A DNA stretch of 64,000 nt, taken from NCBI RefSeq assembly GCF_037038585.1, contig NC_092521.1, positions 75,727,398 to 75,791,397 of the forward strand, read 5' to 3'. The notes under the pieces were generated by a model that worked only from the letters and a program-made list of their open reading frames with translations, ran no database searches and was not told the DNA's origin. Positions 12,423 through 24,745 of the stretch are shown here, piece after piece; the first letter of the stretch is position 1, and each line of letters begins with the position of its first letter. The DNA is from Patagioenas fasciata. Its lineage: Eukaryota > Chordata > Aves > Columbiformes > Columbidae. Both the position numbers and the translations under genes were made by a program.

Positions 12423-14829
12423 GAGTGAGGAGTATCAGTGTGTTATCACGGAGTGATTATATTGCTTGCTCTGTGTTTCTGTTTTTCCATCTATAAAATG
12501 GTGATTCCACCCCGCCCGCCCCAAAATTTCATGCATTTTTAATTAATCTGTTTAAAGAACTTTGACATGAGTAGAAGAATAGATTTACTTTCCTCTTCCA
12601 CTTTAATTTCTGTATTCCTGTCATTTATATGACATTTGCTTTTCATAAATTTTTTTTTTTTTTAAATTTTCTTTTGAAATATCACCCCAACTTTAGAAAA
12701 ACTCTCAAACTATGCCCTTGCCATTGGAAATTCCACATTTTCACTCTGTAATGAATGGTTGTGATCAGCAAGACCATATTGTCAGATGTTCACCAGAACA
12801 GCACTATGCATCATCTGTGCATGTAAAATGTTCCAATATTTTCAGTAATTCAGATGAGTGAAGCTGTTTGCCAAGGAATGCTTTAGGGCTTTATAAATTG
12901 AGCGATACTTAATATAGAAGTGACTTAAGTCCATTTGTAATGTTCATATAGAAGGCTTTTTACGTTTTTGGAAATTGAAATGGCTGAAAGAAAACACAGA
13001 CCCAAAGGAGAGTCACTTTTCTTTTGATTGGTGGAGTTCTATAAATCACACCCCTAGGAATGCTGAGCATCCCTGCAGAAACAGTTTGTATCAAGGTGCT
13101 GATGCTTGGCACCGTTGAGGACTGTGAGACTTATTTCAGTGGGATTTATCAGTATTTAAACAGCCTCAGGAATTGGCCCAACAATAATAAAAGAATGACC
13201 TTATTTTTAAATTATGGTTTCTAGCAGTAATTGTGTAATTTAAATTGTTTTGCCCTTAACTAGTTTTTCACATTTAAAAGTTGTTGGCATAATGCTAAGA
13301 CTAATATTCTTTGTGCTTTTTTATCAGTGTTACGGATGTCTGTCTTTTTTACAGAAGAAAGTCTGTTCCTGTTGTGTTGTAACTGTGCTTATGCCGTTTC
13401 TATACAGGAATCAGAGAGAAGGATGAAATGAATTTCTGATCTAAAATTTTCTTGGGCAGCATGGGCTCTTCTCCACTGGCCAGAAGTCATCTGGTCAGTT
13501 TTGAAGGCAGATCTTTTTCAGATTCTGGATGTATTCACCTTCACTGAATAAGGGTTGGATTTTTTTTATTCTCCAGTTAATTTACTGATAATTCTCTATG
13601 AAAACTAAAAGAGAGAAAGGGAGTGGCTTTGCAGCCCACTTTTGGATGATGCTTATGTAGTATTGAATTTAACTGCTGTTTTTACATAGTTGGGGTTTTG
13701 GATGAGATTGCAGCGTGAGTGAGAACTTAAACTGCATCCCTTGATCTGTTTGTTGAAAAGGTATCTGTTTTCTATTACCAGCCTTAATGACTATCCTTCA
13801 AGATTTCTGAAACTTTCCAGAAACTCAAATTGTAATAGCAGAAGCATTACAATGCTTGCAGGTTGCTGCTGACCAAGATGGGAAAACTTTGTAATGGTTC
13901 TAGGTGAACAGTTTAGGCACCCCACTGAGGTAATTCTCTCAAAGCCTCTTCTTAATAAAGGTCCTACTGAGAGGTCCATCCATCCTAGGAACTGGCCTCC
14001 AGCATTGGCCAGTAATAGATGCTTAGTATTATGCACAGAAGTTCATGACGACTAACAAAGAGACAATATCTCACGTGAAGATCCATGACTGGACTTTACT
14101 GGTAGTCTAATGCTGTAACAGTCTAATCAAATATAACAACCACTTTTTGGGGTTTTTTTAGTCCAGTTACAACAATGCTACCGCTTATACCTACATTTCT
14201 TAATTCTAATAAAGGTTATTATTAATAAAAGCAAATCAACAGCTTCTGCCCTTTAAGGTCTCACTCTTCCAGTGGATCATTACAAGTTGTCAGTGTCCTG
14301 TGTTTTTTCAAAGAGGAATACAGCGTTGAATGTTCATTCTGTAGGTGTGCTCAGAGGTATTTTTTCACGTTTCCTGATTTCACCAGGCTTAGTTATACTA
14401 TGGTTACTTAGGTTTGGTACATCTTATTGCTGTGAATCCCTTAGAAGCAGAACTACACAGCTGAACAAATCTAAGCAAAACTTGAGCTAAAGCAAGTTAG
14501 GTAAGTTCATATATAAAATAAGCTTAAAACTACAGGACAGGCAGCAGACACTGGAAGCTGAGTAGTTTTGCTGTTACAGCTGTGGCAACCTGGACGAGAG
14601 TCATCTGATCACAGAGCAAAATAAACTTTTCACTTTTTTTTTTTTTTCTTTTTTGTTACTGCACTTAAAATGAAGTTAAAATACCAGACTGGCTGAGCCA
14701 CAAGGCTACAACAGGAAGGTGTATAAAAATTGGACAAAATCTGTAGTGATGCCTCCTCTGACTCACCTTTCAGCCTTCAGTAATCTGTGGCTGGGAAAAA
14801 CAATTATTCAGAAAGTTTCTTAAGTGAAA

Positions 14830-15010
14830 GTTGTTTCTGAGCCTAATAGCCACCAGCAGATTCCCCCCACTGGCCCACGACTTTCTCATTTGCTATTTGA
14901 ATGCTTGGAAAGATCTAGCATTCACAGCATGCTTCAGCAAAGAGTTCCACACTTTGCTTATGAACAATATGAGGAAAAGCTCATTTAAATTAGGGCAATT
15001 TCTCCAATCT
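14830..15010 (-). mobile_element. Possible ancient CR1/L2-like 3' fragment
   Basis: The block GCATGCTTCAGCAAAGAGTT followed by CCACACTTTGCTTATGAACA and a run of GAGGAAAAGCTCATTTAAAT resembles the complement of the CR1-group segment that encodes the 'cannot be fully aligned' LINE tail, where an AACGAGTTCCACA-type motif is common. Similarity is weak; it may be chance. Confidence 0.4.
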
Positions 15011-17018
15011 ATATTTAACAGAAATTCTACAGATTTGGATTCAGATGTGAAAACTGAAATCAAATACATGTGCCTGAAATGTTTTCCAGTTCTCCCTACT
15101 AAATCCTGTTAGTCTAATAAAGTAAGTGAGATTAAGATCAAATAGGGTCTGTGGAAGAATAATATAAAGCATTATTTCAGTCATATCATAACCTCTGTAC
15201 TCTTCTGTAGCTCCAAGGGTCATTAGCCTTACCAAAACAAAAAAAAACCAAAACCATCTAATGCAAGTCATTGTTTCCTACCAATCCCATGAATTTCATG
15301 AAAGGGATGCATGCATGGCTACTTCAGGGAGAATGGTAGAAAAACGGTTCTCTAGCTTAATTAAGTATTGATAGCAGACAAAACAAGTACTGATCTCCCT
15401 ATAACCTCATAATGTATTACTGTGACCTTTCTTAATCAAAATACTTGTGCAGCTTTTACAGAATTTATTTTTCCAAGCAGTCAGTGAATGGAATATGATT
15501 AATTTGAAAAACATCAGTTTTTCACAGACCCAGAAAACTACTGTATTTCTCTTCTGTTTAAAATATAGAACTCAAGTGCGATAGCTAAAACAATATGTCA
15601 TAGCCTATGAGCTAGGAATCATTGCATTTTTTTTTAAATGAGCAAGTTATTGTTCTCTGTTCCTTTGGATATTTCCAAATTTGCAGACTAACACAATCAG
15701 TTTATGAATTAAATAAGATCACATCAGATTTTTTTTCCTCTTACTTTTAGCATTTCAGCATGACAGTTATGAGCATTTCATGCCTTACTCCTGGGAATTC
15801 TGGTTGCCTTTTGAAATTTTTACTTGTACTTACACTTACAAATTTTATTCTTTCCTTAATGCCTCAGCTGCCTAGAAAATGGCCAATTTTTGGTTTTCAT
15901 TTGAGATTTTTTTTATCTGCTTCACTATGAAGGACCTCTTTAAAATACTTTCTTAATTGTTTTATAATTGGATTTTTTTTGTAACCAGAATATTTTATCC
16001 TAATTTTATTCTTTATTAGATTACTTTATAATTCTCATCCTTTACTCTATGTGTTGATAACTTTCCAAAATACTCCTACACCACTGTCACAGCTGTCTTT
16101 GAGCATTATCTACCAAGTCATGTAAGCGTTGTCTTGTACTTCTTCACGCATCTATTGCCCTCATTTGACTTTACCACTCAGCAGAAGACTGATGGTGAAC
16201 TTTGGACAAATGTTTCAAGTTTCATATTGATCCTTAATTTGTTTCCGGCAGCTGTCATCCAGCTCTTGCTTGTTCTTTCTTATTGAGCCTACTTATTTCT
16301 TTATTCTGTGACTCTTTCTACCCTGTCTTTAAGAGTAGTGACTTGCTTTATAAATTTTATTTCCTTTCCAAAGCCTCAAATCTGTTTTTAACTAGTACTT
16401 GATGTAGTCCTGTCTTTACACCCTTTAAAAAATTCTCTATCACATTTGTTTTGTTTATTTTGCTGACTTTAGCTGAATATGAATTTTAGATGTTGTATTG
16501 TTTTGAGTCAGCAAGTATATGGCCAGTCTGACCATACACAACTCCACTACTTGATTATCACACACTTATGAATGCACATGTAAGAAAACACATTGCTAGA
16601 GAAAAACCATGTTAATAACTAAATTACTGGCATAACAAAGAATTTACTCTTTCATGATCAAAAGAAAAGTTGCTTTTCTTGCAGTCAGAGATCTACATGG
16701 ACATTTGATTTAATTCCATATAGCAGGTGTGATGTTAGGAGCTTATAATGAAACAGGACTTTATAATAAAATACAAGGATTCCATAATTTTTATGAGAAC
16801 AATTAGTTATGCCATAATAAGTTATGACTAATTCTTACCTCTTTCCCACAAGGATAAAAGTCATAAGACTGTCTATGTTGTTGTGTACAAGTTCCTGCCT
16901 ATTGATAGTGAAGACTTAGAGAAGGCACAGAAGAACAGGACATGTAGGATAATATCCACTGTGGTCTAACTGCTTAGTTTCCATGGATCAACCTGTTTGG
17001 GTCTTCTTTGATCTAGAG

Positions 17019-17149
17019 CAGGGGTCTCAAACTCATTTTCACCGGGGGGGGCCTAGTAATATTTATACAGCCCTAAAATTACATTTGGCCCTTTGAAGAC
17101 AATTGTGAGGCTGATGTGGCCCCTGGAGAAAATGAGTTTGACACCCCTG
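17019..17149. mobile_element. hAT-type MITE (non-autonomous DNA transposon), 131 bp
   Basis: Terminal inverted repeats of 22 bp with one mismatch: the left end begins CAGGGGTCTCAAACTC, and the right end is the complement of CAGGGGTGTCAAACTC. The flanks are an 8-bp target duplication, ATCTAGAG at 17,011-17,018 and ACCTAGAG at 17,150-17,157 (7 of 8 identical). The internal GGCCCTTTGAAGACAA segment and the TIR are typical of Charlie-like hAT MITEs. It encodes nothing and would have been moved by a transposase supplied in trans. Confidence 0.88.
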
Positions 17150-17605
17150 ACCTAGAGTCAAGGTCTCTTCTACCTTGATTATAATTTTTAACTAATTCCT
17201 TGAATTTTTTCTAGTCCATTTTTAATGAATTTATACTTGGTTTTCATAGCAGTGACTAGCAGTGAATAACACAATTTAATTACGTTGTGGGATTTTTTTG
17301 TTCTAAAAATAAATACTTCTTTGCCTGCCATATGACAGTTTTACCAGGTGTGTGGTAGTTCTTGCTTTAGAGAAAATAATGAATGGCCATTCTCTGTTCA
17401 CTGTCCTTACAGCTTTCCTGTTCCATAAGCTTCAATCAGACTGGGAGGATATGTCCTCTTTTGAACAGAGTTCTGTTCCATTAAGTCGTTTCACCAGCTG
17501 GGATCATAATCCTTTTTCATACTTTTTTATGTTCAGGGTTTTTTTTTGAGATGGGAACTGTGCAGAGTAAACAAGGTGTGGGGTATTGATACATGAACGT
17601 ATAAC

Positions 17606-17712
17606 TAAAAAAAAACCACCAAAAACAAACACAAAAAACCCCCCTAGCAATTAACTTAATTGTTAGGGTGGTTTGGTTTTTGTTTTTTGTTTTTTGTTTT
17701 TTTTTTTTTCCC
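17606..17712. repeat. Imperfect palindrome with A/C-rich and G/T-rich arms
   Basis: Centred on C17,655: CAATTAA pairs with TTAATTG, extending through CCCCTA/TAGGG to A/C-rich (17,606-17,640) and G/T-rich (17,669-17,712) arms. The inner stem from about 17,636 to 17,674 is nearly fully paired; the outer arms pair only approximately. It could be a decayed inverted insertion or a hairpin-prone site. It is not a recognised element. Confidence 0.7.
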
Positions 17713-18574
17713 CCTCTGTGTATTATTTTGAATTACCTTATATGTAAACATCTATAATTTCTTGGTTCAAAAATCACTGGTTGTGCTCTAAAAGTGAAAA
17801 TGAGGTGGTGCAGAAGTATTCTATCATACCAGTATAGTGACAGTTATTACATATAGTTTACTGTAGTAAGGATAATATAACCATAATGGTCTAATGTTCA
17901 CCTAATTAGCATGGCTTGAAAAGCAGTTCATTAAGTGGTTGTTTAAAAACTGGCATGACTAGTTTTCCAGTAACAATGTAAATAACGCATATGTCCAATA
18001 AGCATGCATCTGAGAAGCATGAGACTGACAGTATTGGTAAAAATGCATGATCAAGCTTATTTCTGGTATTAACCTAAAACACTCATTTACTGGATATTTT
18101 CTTATGGCTGTGAGACTGACCGCTGTATTTTAACATATCATAAAAACCAGTACAGTCATGTAAGTTCTACATGGTTGCCTATTAAAACATGAATCTTTGA
18201 TCATTATGACTGAGACCTAAATCAAATAAAAATATGTGAGACACCAAGATCAATTAGTAATTGATCAGTACATGTGTCTTTAAAAAAACAGTTTCATGCT
18301 GGTCAGATGAACCTTGTGCCATTTATGTACTGGATAATTTTCTTTCCTAGAGATCACAAAGTACTTTAGAAACTGGGTAATTTTTTCATAGCTTTTTGAC
18401 GTAAGACCTCTGTGAAATTTAGAAAACATAACTAATGAAGGCTCAGGAACTAAAAGAAAAAAATACATCACGAATATTTGGACTGGGAAACCAATTCTTT
18501 TTAATCCCACCGTAACACTAGCAATCAATAAAGATACATATGCTGGTGCAATACAACTTCAGAACATGAGGTCT
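17713..18574. other. Intergenic sequence
   Basis: AT-rich; nothing recognised. Confidence 0.6.
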
Positions 18575-19262
18575 TTACCTGATATTTGATACTATGAACT
18601 GTCTGGAAAGCAGCTTGGTAGAAAAGGACCTGGGTGTACTGGCATACAAGATGAATACAAGGTATCAGTGTGCCCTTCTGGCAAAGAAAGCCAACAGTGT
18701 ACTGGGCTGCATTAGGAAGAGTGTTGTCTGCAGGTTGAGGGAGATATTCTTCCCCTCTTCTCAGCACTGGTGAGACACTTAGGAGCGCTAGATTCATTTC
18801 TGGGCTTCTAAATACAAGAAAAGCACAAGCACACTGAAGTGAGTCCAATGTAGGGTCATGAAGTTGATTAAGCAATTGGAGGATCTGTTTTATGAGGAAA
18901 GGTTGAGACTGTTCAGGCTGGAGAAGAAAAGGTTCAAGAGGGATCCTTCCAGTGTGTATAAATACCTGATTGGGGCAGGGAGCAGAGGAGATGAAGACAG
19001 ATTCTTCTCAGTGCTGCTCAGTGAAAGGACAAGATGCAATGGTCACAAAATGTTAAGACAACAAAGTCTGTTTAGAAAAAGGTTTTTTTACTGTAAGGGT
19101 GATTGAACATTGGAACAGGTTGCCCAGAACAGTTGTGGAGTCTCCGTCCTTGGAGACATTCGAAGCTCAGCTGGATATGGTCCTGAGAAGCCTGCTCTAG
19201 TTGACCTTGCTTAGAGCACAGGACTTAGACTAGACAATCTCCAGAGGTCCCTTCCAGCCTCA
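18575..19262 (+). mobile_element. CR1 LINE, 3' part
   Basis: CR1 landmarks in order: GAAAGCAGCTTGGTAGAAAAGG, TGGCAAAGAAAGCCAACAGT, CTGGGCTGCATTAGGAAGAG, the TTTTATGAGGAAAGGTTGAG block, GGAACAGGTTGCCCAGA, GGAGACATTCGAAGCTCAGC, and an end with CCAGAGGTCCCTTCCAGCCT. The terminal octamers are degraded. An 82-codon open frame at 18,858-19,106 is a remnant of this element. Confidence 0.93.
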
Positions 19263-19989
19263 GCTTGTTGTCATTACCACTTAAAATAATGAATCCTGCT
19301 AGCAATTGCAGTCTGCTCCTCTAAGAAAGATACGAGTGACTTGCAAAACACCTAATCACGAGCTACAGAAACTACTGACACTGCAGCTTTAGACATTTTG
19401 AAGCCCACACAATTAGTTGTGTCTTGCTTTAACATGTATCTTGAGACTGTCAGATGAAGTGTCCTTTAGCTGAATGTTGCTCATTATACACTACAATGAA
19501 TATGCACTAAAACCAATATGCAAGTGTGTAACCTATTGGCTCTTTAGGGTGTGAATGCAGTGATAAGATTTTGCATATAATGGCTGTTACTTTTCTTTGT
19601 GGTATGCTGGCTTTATTCCAGCATCCAGACTTGCACAACCCTGCAATAAACAATATCTCATCTCTGTGTGCAAAAAATTTGGCTTTTTTTTTTTTTTTTT
19701 TTGCATGTTGGGTGACAGAACCCTGTTTTAGGACAACAAACTGTTCTGTGATTCTGTAAATTTTCTTTCAGTCCTAATGAGGCAGAGAGCCCTTGTGAAA
19801 TGTCACTGGCACTTTAGTTTTTGAGATCTTGATCTTCTGGATAATTTTCCAGTCATACCATGTTTTTTGAAAGAAGGAGACAGTAGGAATAATTGACTCA
19901 GTAGGAATAACTGACCCACTGTTCAACTATAACAGATGCTACAAAACCATCTAAAATACTGATCTATGCTTTGATCTTTAGTAAAAAGT

Positions 19990-20345
19990 TTATCTTGTTT
20001 AGGTGACCAACGTAGCTACCATCTGTGATGAAAACAGGGAAGAAGGGAGACTACTGAGGTATTTTCAGATCATCTGGATCTCAAGAATTTCCTTCAATAA
20101 CCTCAGAACTTATTAGTAATTACTCTTAAAAGTTTATGGAGGCTGAGTAAGGCCCTAAGTTAGATATATTACCTTCAAAATGAGAAGCAAGAAAAGTAAA
20201 AGAACACAAGGAATTATAGATCAGTCAGACTGTAATCTAGCACCTTAAATAATAATGTTAAACACCTCAGGCAAGTCTGTATCTAAATCAAAAGTGAATT
20301 CACCAGGTTACAGCTGTGTGAAATCAAATATATTTCTGTAGGAAA
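19990..20345 (+). mobile_element. Possible CR1 reverse-transcriptase relic
   Basis: GGAATTATAGATCAGTCAGA at about 20,210-20,229 resembles the CR1 RT segment encoding NYRPVS/L, and GTGAATTCACCAGGTTACAG follows at the expected spacing. There is no intact frame or tail, so this is a weak call. Confidence 0.4.
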
Positions 20346-21308
20346 TTCTGTAATCATGTTTTGAAAAAAAGCAGTAGGACACAGCTGCAGTTATAAGGCT
20401 TGAAAGAGCAAGTCCTCATAACTGAACTCAGTATAGTATATGCAGAAAAATTCAGTGAAAAAGTTGTGTCCCTGATGGAGAAGTTACTGTTGTTAATTAC
20501 TGTTGTAATTTTCCATGCAGATTTACTGTTTCTCAACTCATACGTTTCAAGGTCACAGGGAGTGACAGTCCCCCTATACAAAATTTAATCCCCCCTTCTA
20601 CAATTGTGGACAAGCTAGATGTACTGCTCTCAAGGAAGGGATGGCTCACGGGTTGGTGTCCCCCAAGAGCAGCACTAAGCAGGACTGTTGACCTGTCTTT
20701 GAGCACGTGGCCACAGCCAAGCTCTGGAAGTGCAGTTCAGCCAGCAGCCACGTGTTAATCTTACTGGCAGGACAACTTGCCCTACAACTGTAGCTCAGTG
20801 TGAGGTGGCCTGATGGACATGGGCAGTGGCAGTAAAGTCTCAAGACTGTAGCGATGGGTTTGTTTTTCCGGGCAATGTTGGTGGCCAGAGTAGGGGAATC
20901 TAGCCATCCGTGTACTTGTGAGCAGTGTATTTTGCTCAGGGCAATCACTCTGGCTCTTTTGAGGGCTTGCTGTGTTGCAGGATGGTGGGATTCAGCATCT
21001 CTTCCTTGCAATTTATTTCCTCTGGCTATGGATGTCCTAGAGCTAAGAAGAGTAGCTGAGAACAAAGGATCTGTCTCTCTTCTCCCTCTACTGAGAGTTT
21101 GTCTGCATCCCTGACCAGAACATCCACGCAGGAGAAGGCAACAGGAAAGGAAAATGAAGAAAAAAGATTATGGAGATTGATTGAACCTGAGTGGCAAAGA
21201 TTGTGATGTAGGGAACAGTAGGTTCTCCTATATCTCCTGTTTCTATTTAGCGCTCTCCCTAGGACCTATCACAGATCCCTTGACCCTAGTAATAAGCTGT
21301 GATAGAGC

Positions 21309-21415
21309 AGAATCACAGAACAGTTCAGGCTGGAAAGGACCTCTGGAGATGGTCCACATAGAAGTTCTCTACCTTAATCAATCCGCTACTAGAGAGTGTA
21401 ATGCCTCTGGCACAT
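21309..21415 (-). mobile_element. CR1 LINE 3' tail fragment
   Basis: AATCACAGAACAGTTCAGGC followed by TGGAAAGGACCTCTGGAGAT is the complement of the CR1 3' end. The remainder is decayed. Confidence 0.85.
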
Positions 21416-24400
21416 GATTTCTTTGACAAGCAGCTGTGGAGCTCAACCTTTTGTTCTGTGTTGTTTCATTTCTCCAGAGGGGTACAGCAGATGCTTAGAC
21501 ACCAACTGCTCATGAAACAAATTCTTTGATGTTGTTGGAGTCCCAAGGGTACACAGTGGATACCTTCTGACAATCTTAAGTGCTTTTTTCCTCTTTTAGG
21601 GAAATAAAGTGGAATACATAGAGAGCTTTTCTTCTGAAAGTCCTTTGCTTTTCAACCCTAGATTATAAAATTCTCTATACCTTCCTTTTCCCCGAGGCAC
21701 AGAAAACTTACAGGTTGAGCCAAGTAAGGATGTATATTTTAGGCTACCTAGGGAAATTGGTCTCTATAAACATATGACATTTCAACTCAAGAAATGACAA
21801 AATTGTCATTTGACTGTAATAATATTCATGTAATTAAATGCATCCTGGGTGGGGGACGGGGGGGAAAGTGTTAACATCTTAGTTAAAAACTAGAGCATTC
21901 AAATCAGAAGGTCAAATTTAGATTTAGGTATTGTGCAGTTTTAATTACCTTGTCCATACATAGAACATTGCAGTCATTAATTATATGACTGTATTGTAAT
22001 TTTTTAACTGGACTTTTGCCTCTGACTATAGATCTGCACTAAGCACTGATGGGTGTTGTAGACATTAAGGTATGGGACGTTCCTAGCTAGAGTTTGAAGA
22101 ATGAATTAAAAGATGCAGGTTTCTAGTTTGGAGAGGGAGCGTAAAGGGAGTGAGTCCATCAGGTGGGCAAGAAAACAAAAAGTCAAATGGAGACATAACC
22201 TGGCGCTTCCTCTTGCTCAGCTGTGAAAGCATCTTATGTCTGATCTTTCAGAAGGGAGTTACGCTGAACTCATAATTCTGAAAAGGCACAAGATACCACT
22301 GGGCAACCTTTGGGCTAATTAAGTTTTTGCTATGGAATTATAATTTTATTTCCTGAGAAATTGCATGAGATGAATATAATGAGAAATTAGCTGTTACAGG
22401 CATAAGATCTTACTGAAATAACAAACGAATGACATGATCAGTTTACTAAACTCTTTGGAATGGCCTTTTCTGTTCAAGTTCAGAGAGGGGGAAAGTAGTG
22501 GAAAGCTCTTCAAGCACAATTACCCATGGTAAGAAAGACAACCAGTACTGTCAATATTAACCTACTGTGTAAGTTTCAATGACTTTTGTGGACATGGTTG
22601 TTGTATACATGGAAGAGAGAACATGCTTCATTTTGCCTGTTCTTGTCTTTTACATTTTTATGAGTCTATACAGAATCATGTAATTATTATTGTATTTTAA
22701 ATAAATACTAGCGGGATATTAGCCTTCCCATCCTTGAGAGATCAAACCTGACATGCCTCAAAATCCCAAATATTACAATCTGCTTTTTAAAGTTTTTTTT
22801 ATGTTGTAGTTCTGGTTTGTCTTTTGATTTTTTTTAAACCTCTCTTGCTTATGGCGCTATATAAGTGTGTGTGACAGTGAGGGTGGCCAGCTCCACAGTT
22901 TTCAAAGTGACTGCAAGTAAAGCCTTTTCACATTGCAAAAAATTCTCACACCCACCTCTACTAACTCCTTCTCAGCAATTAATTCTGCCAGAATGTTCTC
23001 CCCACATAGATTTGTGTTCATCCTTCAATCTTATCACTGCTACTTCTGAGAGTCTTTCGCCCTTTCTCTCCCAGAACAGTGGGCGCAGTTGTAACTTTCC
23101 ACTTCTTCCTCATCTGTTCCTTCTGCCCCAGCAAACACTTCAGGGGAAGGAAGAGTGAAAGCCAGGGAGCTTTTCTTTCTGCCAGCCAGCTGAGAGGTAC
23201 GGAGTGCAGGGAAGATCAGGTTTCATCCTTGTTTCAAACCCAAGGAATCTAAGAAGTGTATGTGTATGGATAGGGCTTCTGAGCTACATGTACTATTGGT
23301 TTCTCTGCTTTATCAGACTGGTGGTTGATCTTCTGGATGAAACCATGAACAGTGCCAGAGAAATAAGGCAGCATTAGGTGTTAAAGGGGCAGTTTTGTTC
23401 CATATCATCCTAGTTACCTGCCTTCTTTTCTACCTGGCTGCTAACCTTCTGCTCTAAATCTCTCATGACCGACCACTTATAGTAGCCCAAATTTTCACCT
23501 TCTGTATTATCGCAGTACACACCCAAGTCCCTCTTGCTCCTGGCATTACTCCAGTCACCAGAAGCCACCCGTAGACATTTAGTCCCAGTAGCATCCATGT
23601 CACTTTTGTCTCTTCTTTTCCCTGGAGACCTCAGGCATCACTGCATCCTCTGGAAGCTAAAGGATGTGGCAAAGCAACAGCAGAGGCTGGAGAGTGGGTC
23701 AGGGAAGGCAGAGAGAGATTTGTGCTGTGGGGATGGACATTCCGTGAGGCAGTGGGCTGGGGAAAGAGAACCGTGTGCATGTGTTTACATAACTTTAGCT
23801 GGTAAACGCTGTGTGTGATGGATATGTAACTTAAGTGAGTTACATGGCTAGTTTATTTCAAGTGTCTGCTTTGTTAGGAAAACTAACTAATATTCTGGTT
23901 TGTTTCAAGTACCTGATTTGTTAGGAATAACCAACTCCTTCAGAACAAGGAAAGTAGGGGAAAACTGTATGTTACACTGCTTCCTAACGTGAATTCCTTC
24001 TTTTGACAAAAATTGAGGTGTGATTTTTAGAAAGGAGATTCAGCCTCTGGGAAAGGTACCTAGCGAAGCAGACTGGCCAAGCCCTCCTCGCCTTGCAGGA
24101 GTAACTTCAAAGAGATTTTCAGTCCTATTTCCCTCTTGCGCCGGGAGGTGCTGCCACGCACCCGCGGGAAGGCGCGGCGCGCCCCGGAACTGCCCCGCTG
24201 CGGGGTCCCCTCGGGGGTCCGGGAAGGACCGGGGCCGCGGCAGGCGGGAGCGGCACACGGCGCGCCCCCCGCCACCGCGCCGGGCCAGCTGCTGCCGCGC
24301 TGTCGCCGTCCGGAGAGGCACCTGAGGAAGCACCGGATCCCTCCGGGAGCGCCGGGGCCGGCGAGGTCTCGCAGTCGCACGCGGGGCAGGGACTGCTTTC

Positions 24401-24533
24401 AAGGTCGCCCGAGGAGGCGCCTCACGCTCGCGCCGCCGCCCCTTGGGTGCTTGTTCTGGGCGGCCGCCCGCTCCCCTCCTCGGCGAGGAGGAGCGACCCT
24501 CCCGCCCCCACCTCCGGAGGAGCCGGGCGAGGC

Positions 24534-24722
24534 ATGTGCGTGCGAGGTGGAGCTTTCCGGAGGGGCACCGAGCCCTGGGCTGGCTGCGCGGCGGACGCCC
24601 GCCGTACCATGCCGCTGCCGCCGCCGCCGCCGCCGCGGCTCCTCCTCTCCGCCTCCCGCGCGGGAGCGCGCCCCGCTCCACTCCCCGGCTGCCTCCTGCA
24701 GCAGCGGCGGCGGCGGCGCTGA
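24534..24722 (+). promoter_or_regulatory. Upstream ORF in the ADCY2 leader (two in-frame ATGs)
   Basis: An ATG at 24,534 opens a 62-codon frame ending at TGA 24,720-24,722, 23 nt before the ADCY2 ATG. A second ATG at 24,609 lies in the same frame (37 codons) and has A at -3, a better context than the ADCY2 start. The peptide is Pro- and Arg-rich (a Pro run from the CCG repeat, five Arg at the end) and resembles no protein I know. Seen: ATG contexts, frame and stop. Inferred: if the transcript starts upstream of 24,534, this frame would reduce or gate translation of ADCY2. It is irrelevant if transcription starts downstream. Confidence 0.45.
24611..24638 (+). repeat. (CCG)n triplet run in the ADCY2 leader
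   Basis: A nearly pure CCG/GCC run of about nine units lies about 110 nt upstream of the ADCY2 start. It reads as a Pro run in the upstream ORF frame and as an Ala run in the ADCY2 frame, but the ADCY2 frame has no ATG upstream of it. A second, shorter CGG run sits at about 24,703-24,720. Confidence 0.85.
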
Positions 24723-24745
24723 GGGAGTTGCGCGGGCTCTGCCCG

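Larger units (their letters stand above)
11946..17010. other. Intergenic sequence, mostly unassigned
   Basis: Contains a (GA)n microsatellite at 12,396-12,422, poly-T runs at about 12,649-12,664 and 14,634-14,655, and a possible ancient CR1 at 14.83-15.01 kb. No coding exon, RNA gene or other element recognised. Confidence 0.6.
19263..24129. other. Intergenic sequence upstream of the ADCY2 CpG island
   Basis: Holds a T-run at 19,684-19,702, a short tandem duplication (CAGTAGGAATAA units near 19,883-19,917), a doubtful CR1 RT relic at 20.0-20.3 kb and a CR1 tail at 21.3 kb. A minus-strand open frame of 139 codons at 20,646-21,065 has no recognisable motif and I do not call it a gene. No exon seen. 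Confidence 0.6.
24130..24745 (+). promoter_or_regulatory. ADCY2: CpG-island promoter and 5' leader of ADCY2
   Basis: GC content rises abruptly near 24,130 from AT-rich flank to dense CpG and stays high to about 25,300, across the start codon and the beginning of intron 1. No TATA box is obvious, as expected of a CpG-island promoter with dispersed start sites, so the transcription start cannot be placed. The segment contains short GC inverted repeats near 24,190-24,225 (for example CCCCGCTGCGGGG) and a CCG triplet run at 24,611-24,638. Only two ATGs occur before the ADCY2 start, at 24,534 and 24,609; they are in the same frame as each other. Long open frames on both strands here are a by-product of few stops in GC-rich DNA. 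Confidence 0.8.

Noticed and set aside
24443-24745. In-frame N-terminal extension of ADCY2 with a poly-Ala run
   Set aside because: The frame is open for about 100 codons upstream but contains no ATG (it begins with TTG), and the start MWQEA matches the family's usual N-terminus.
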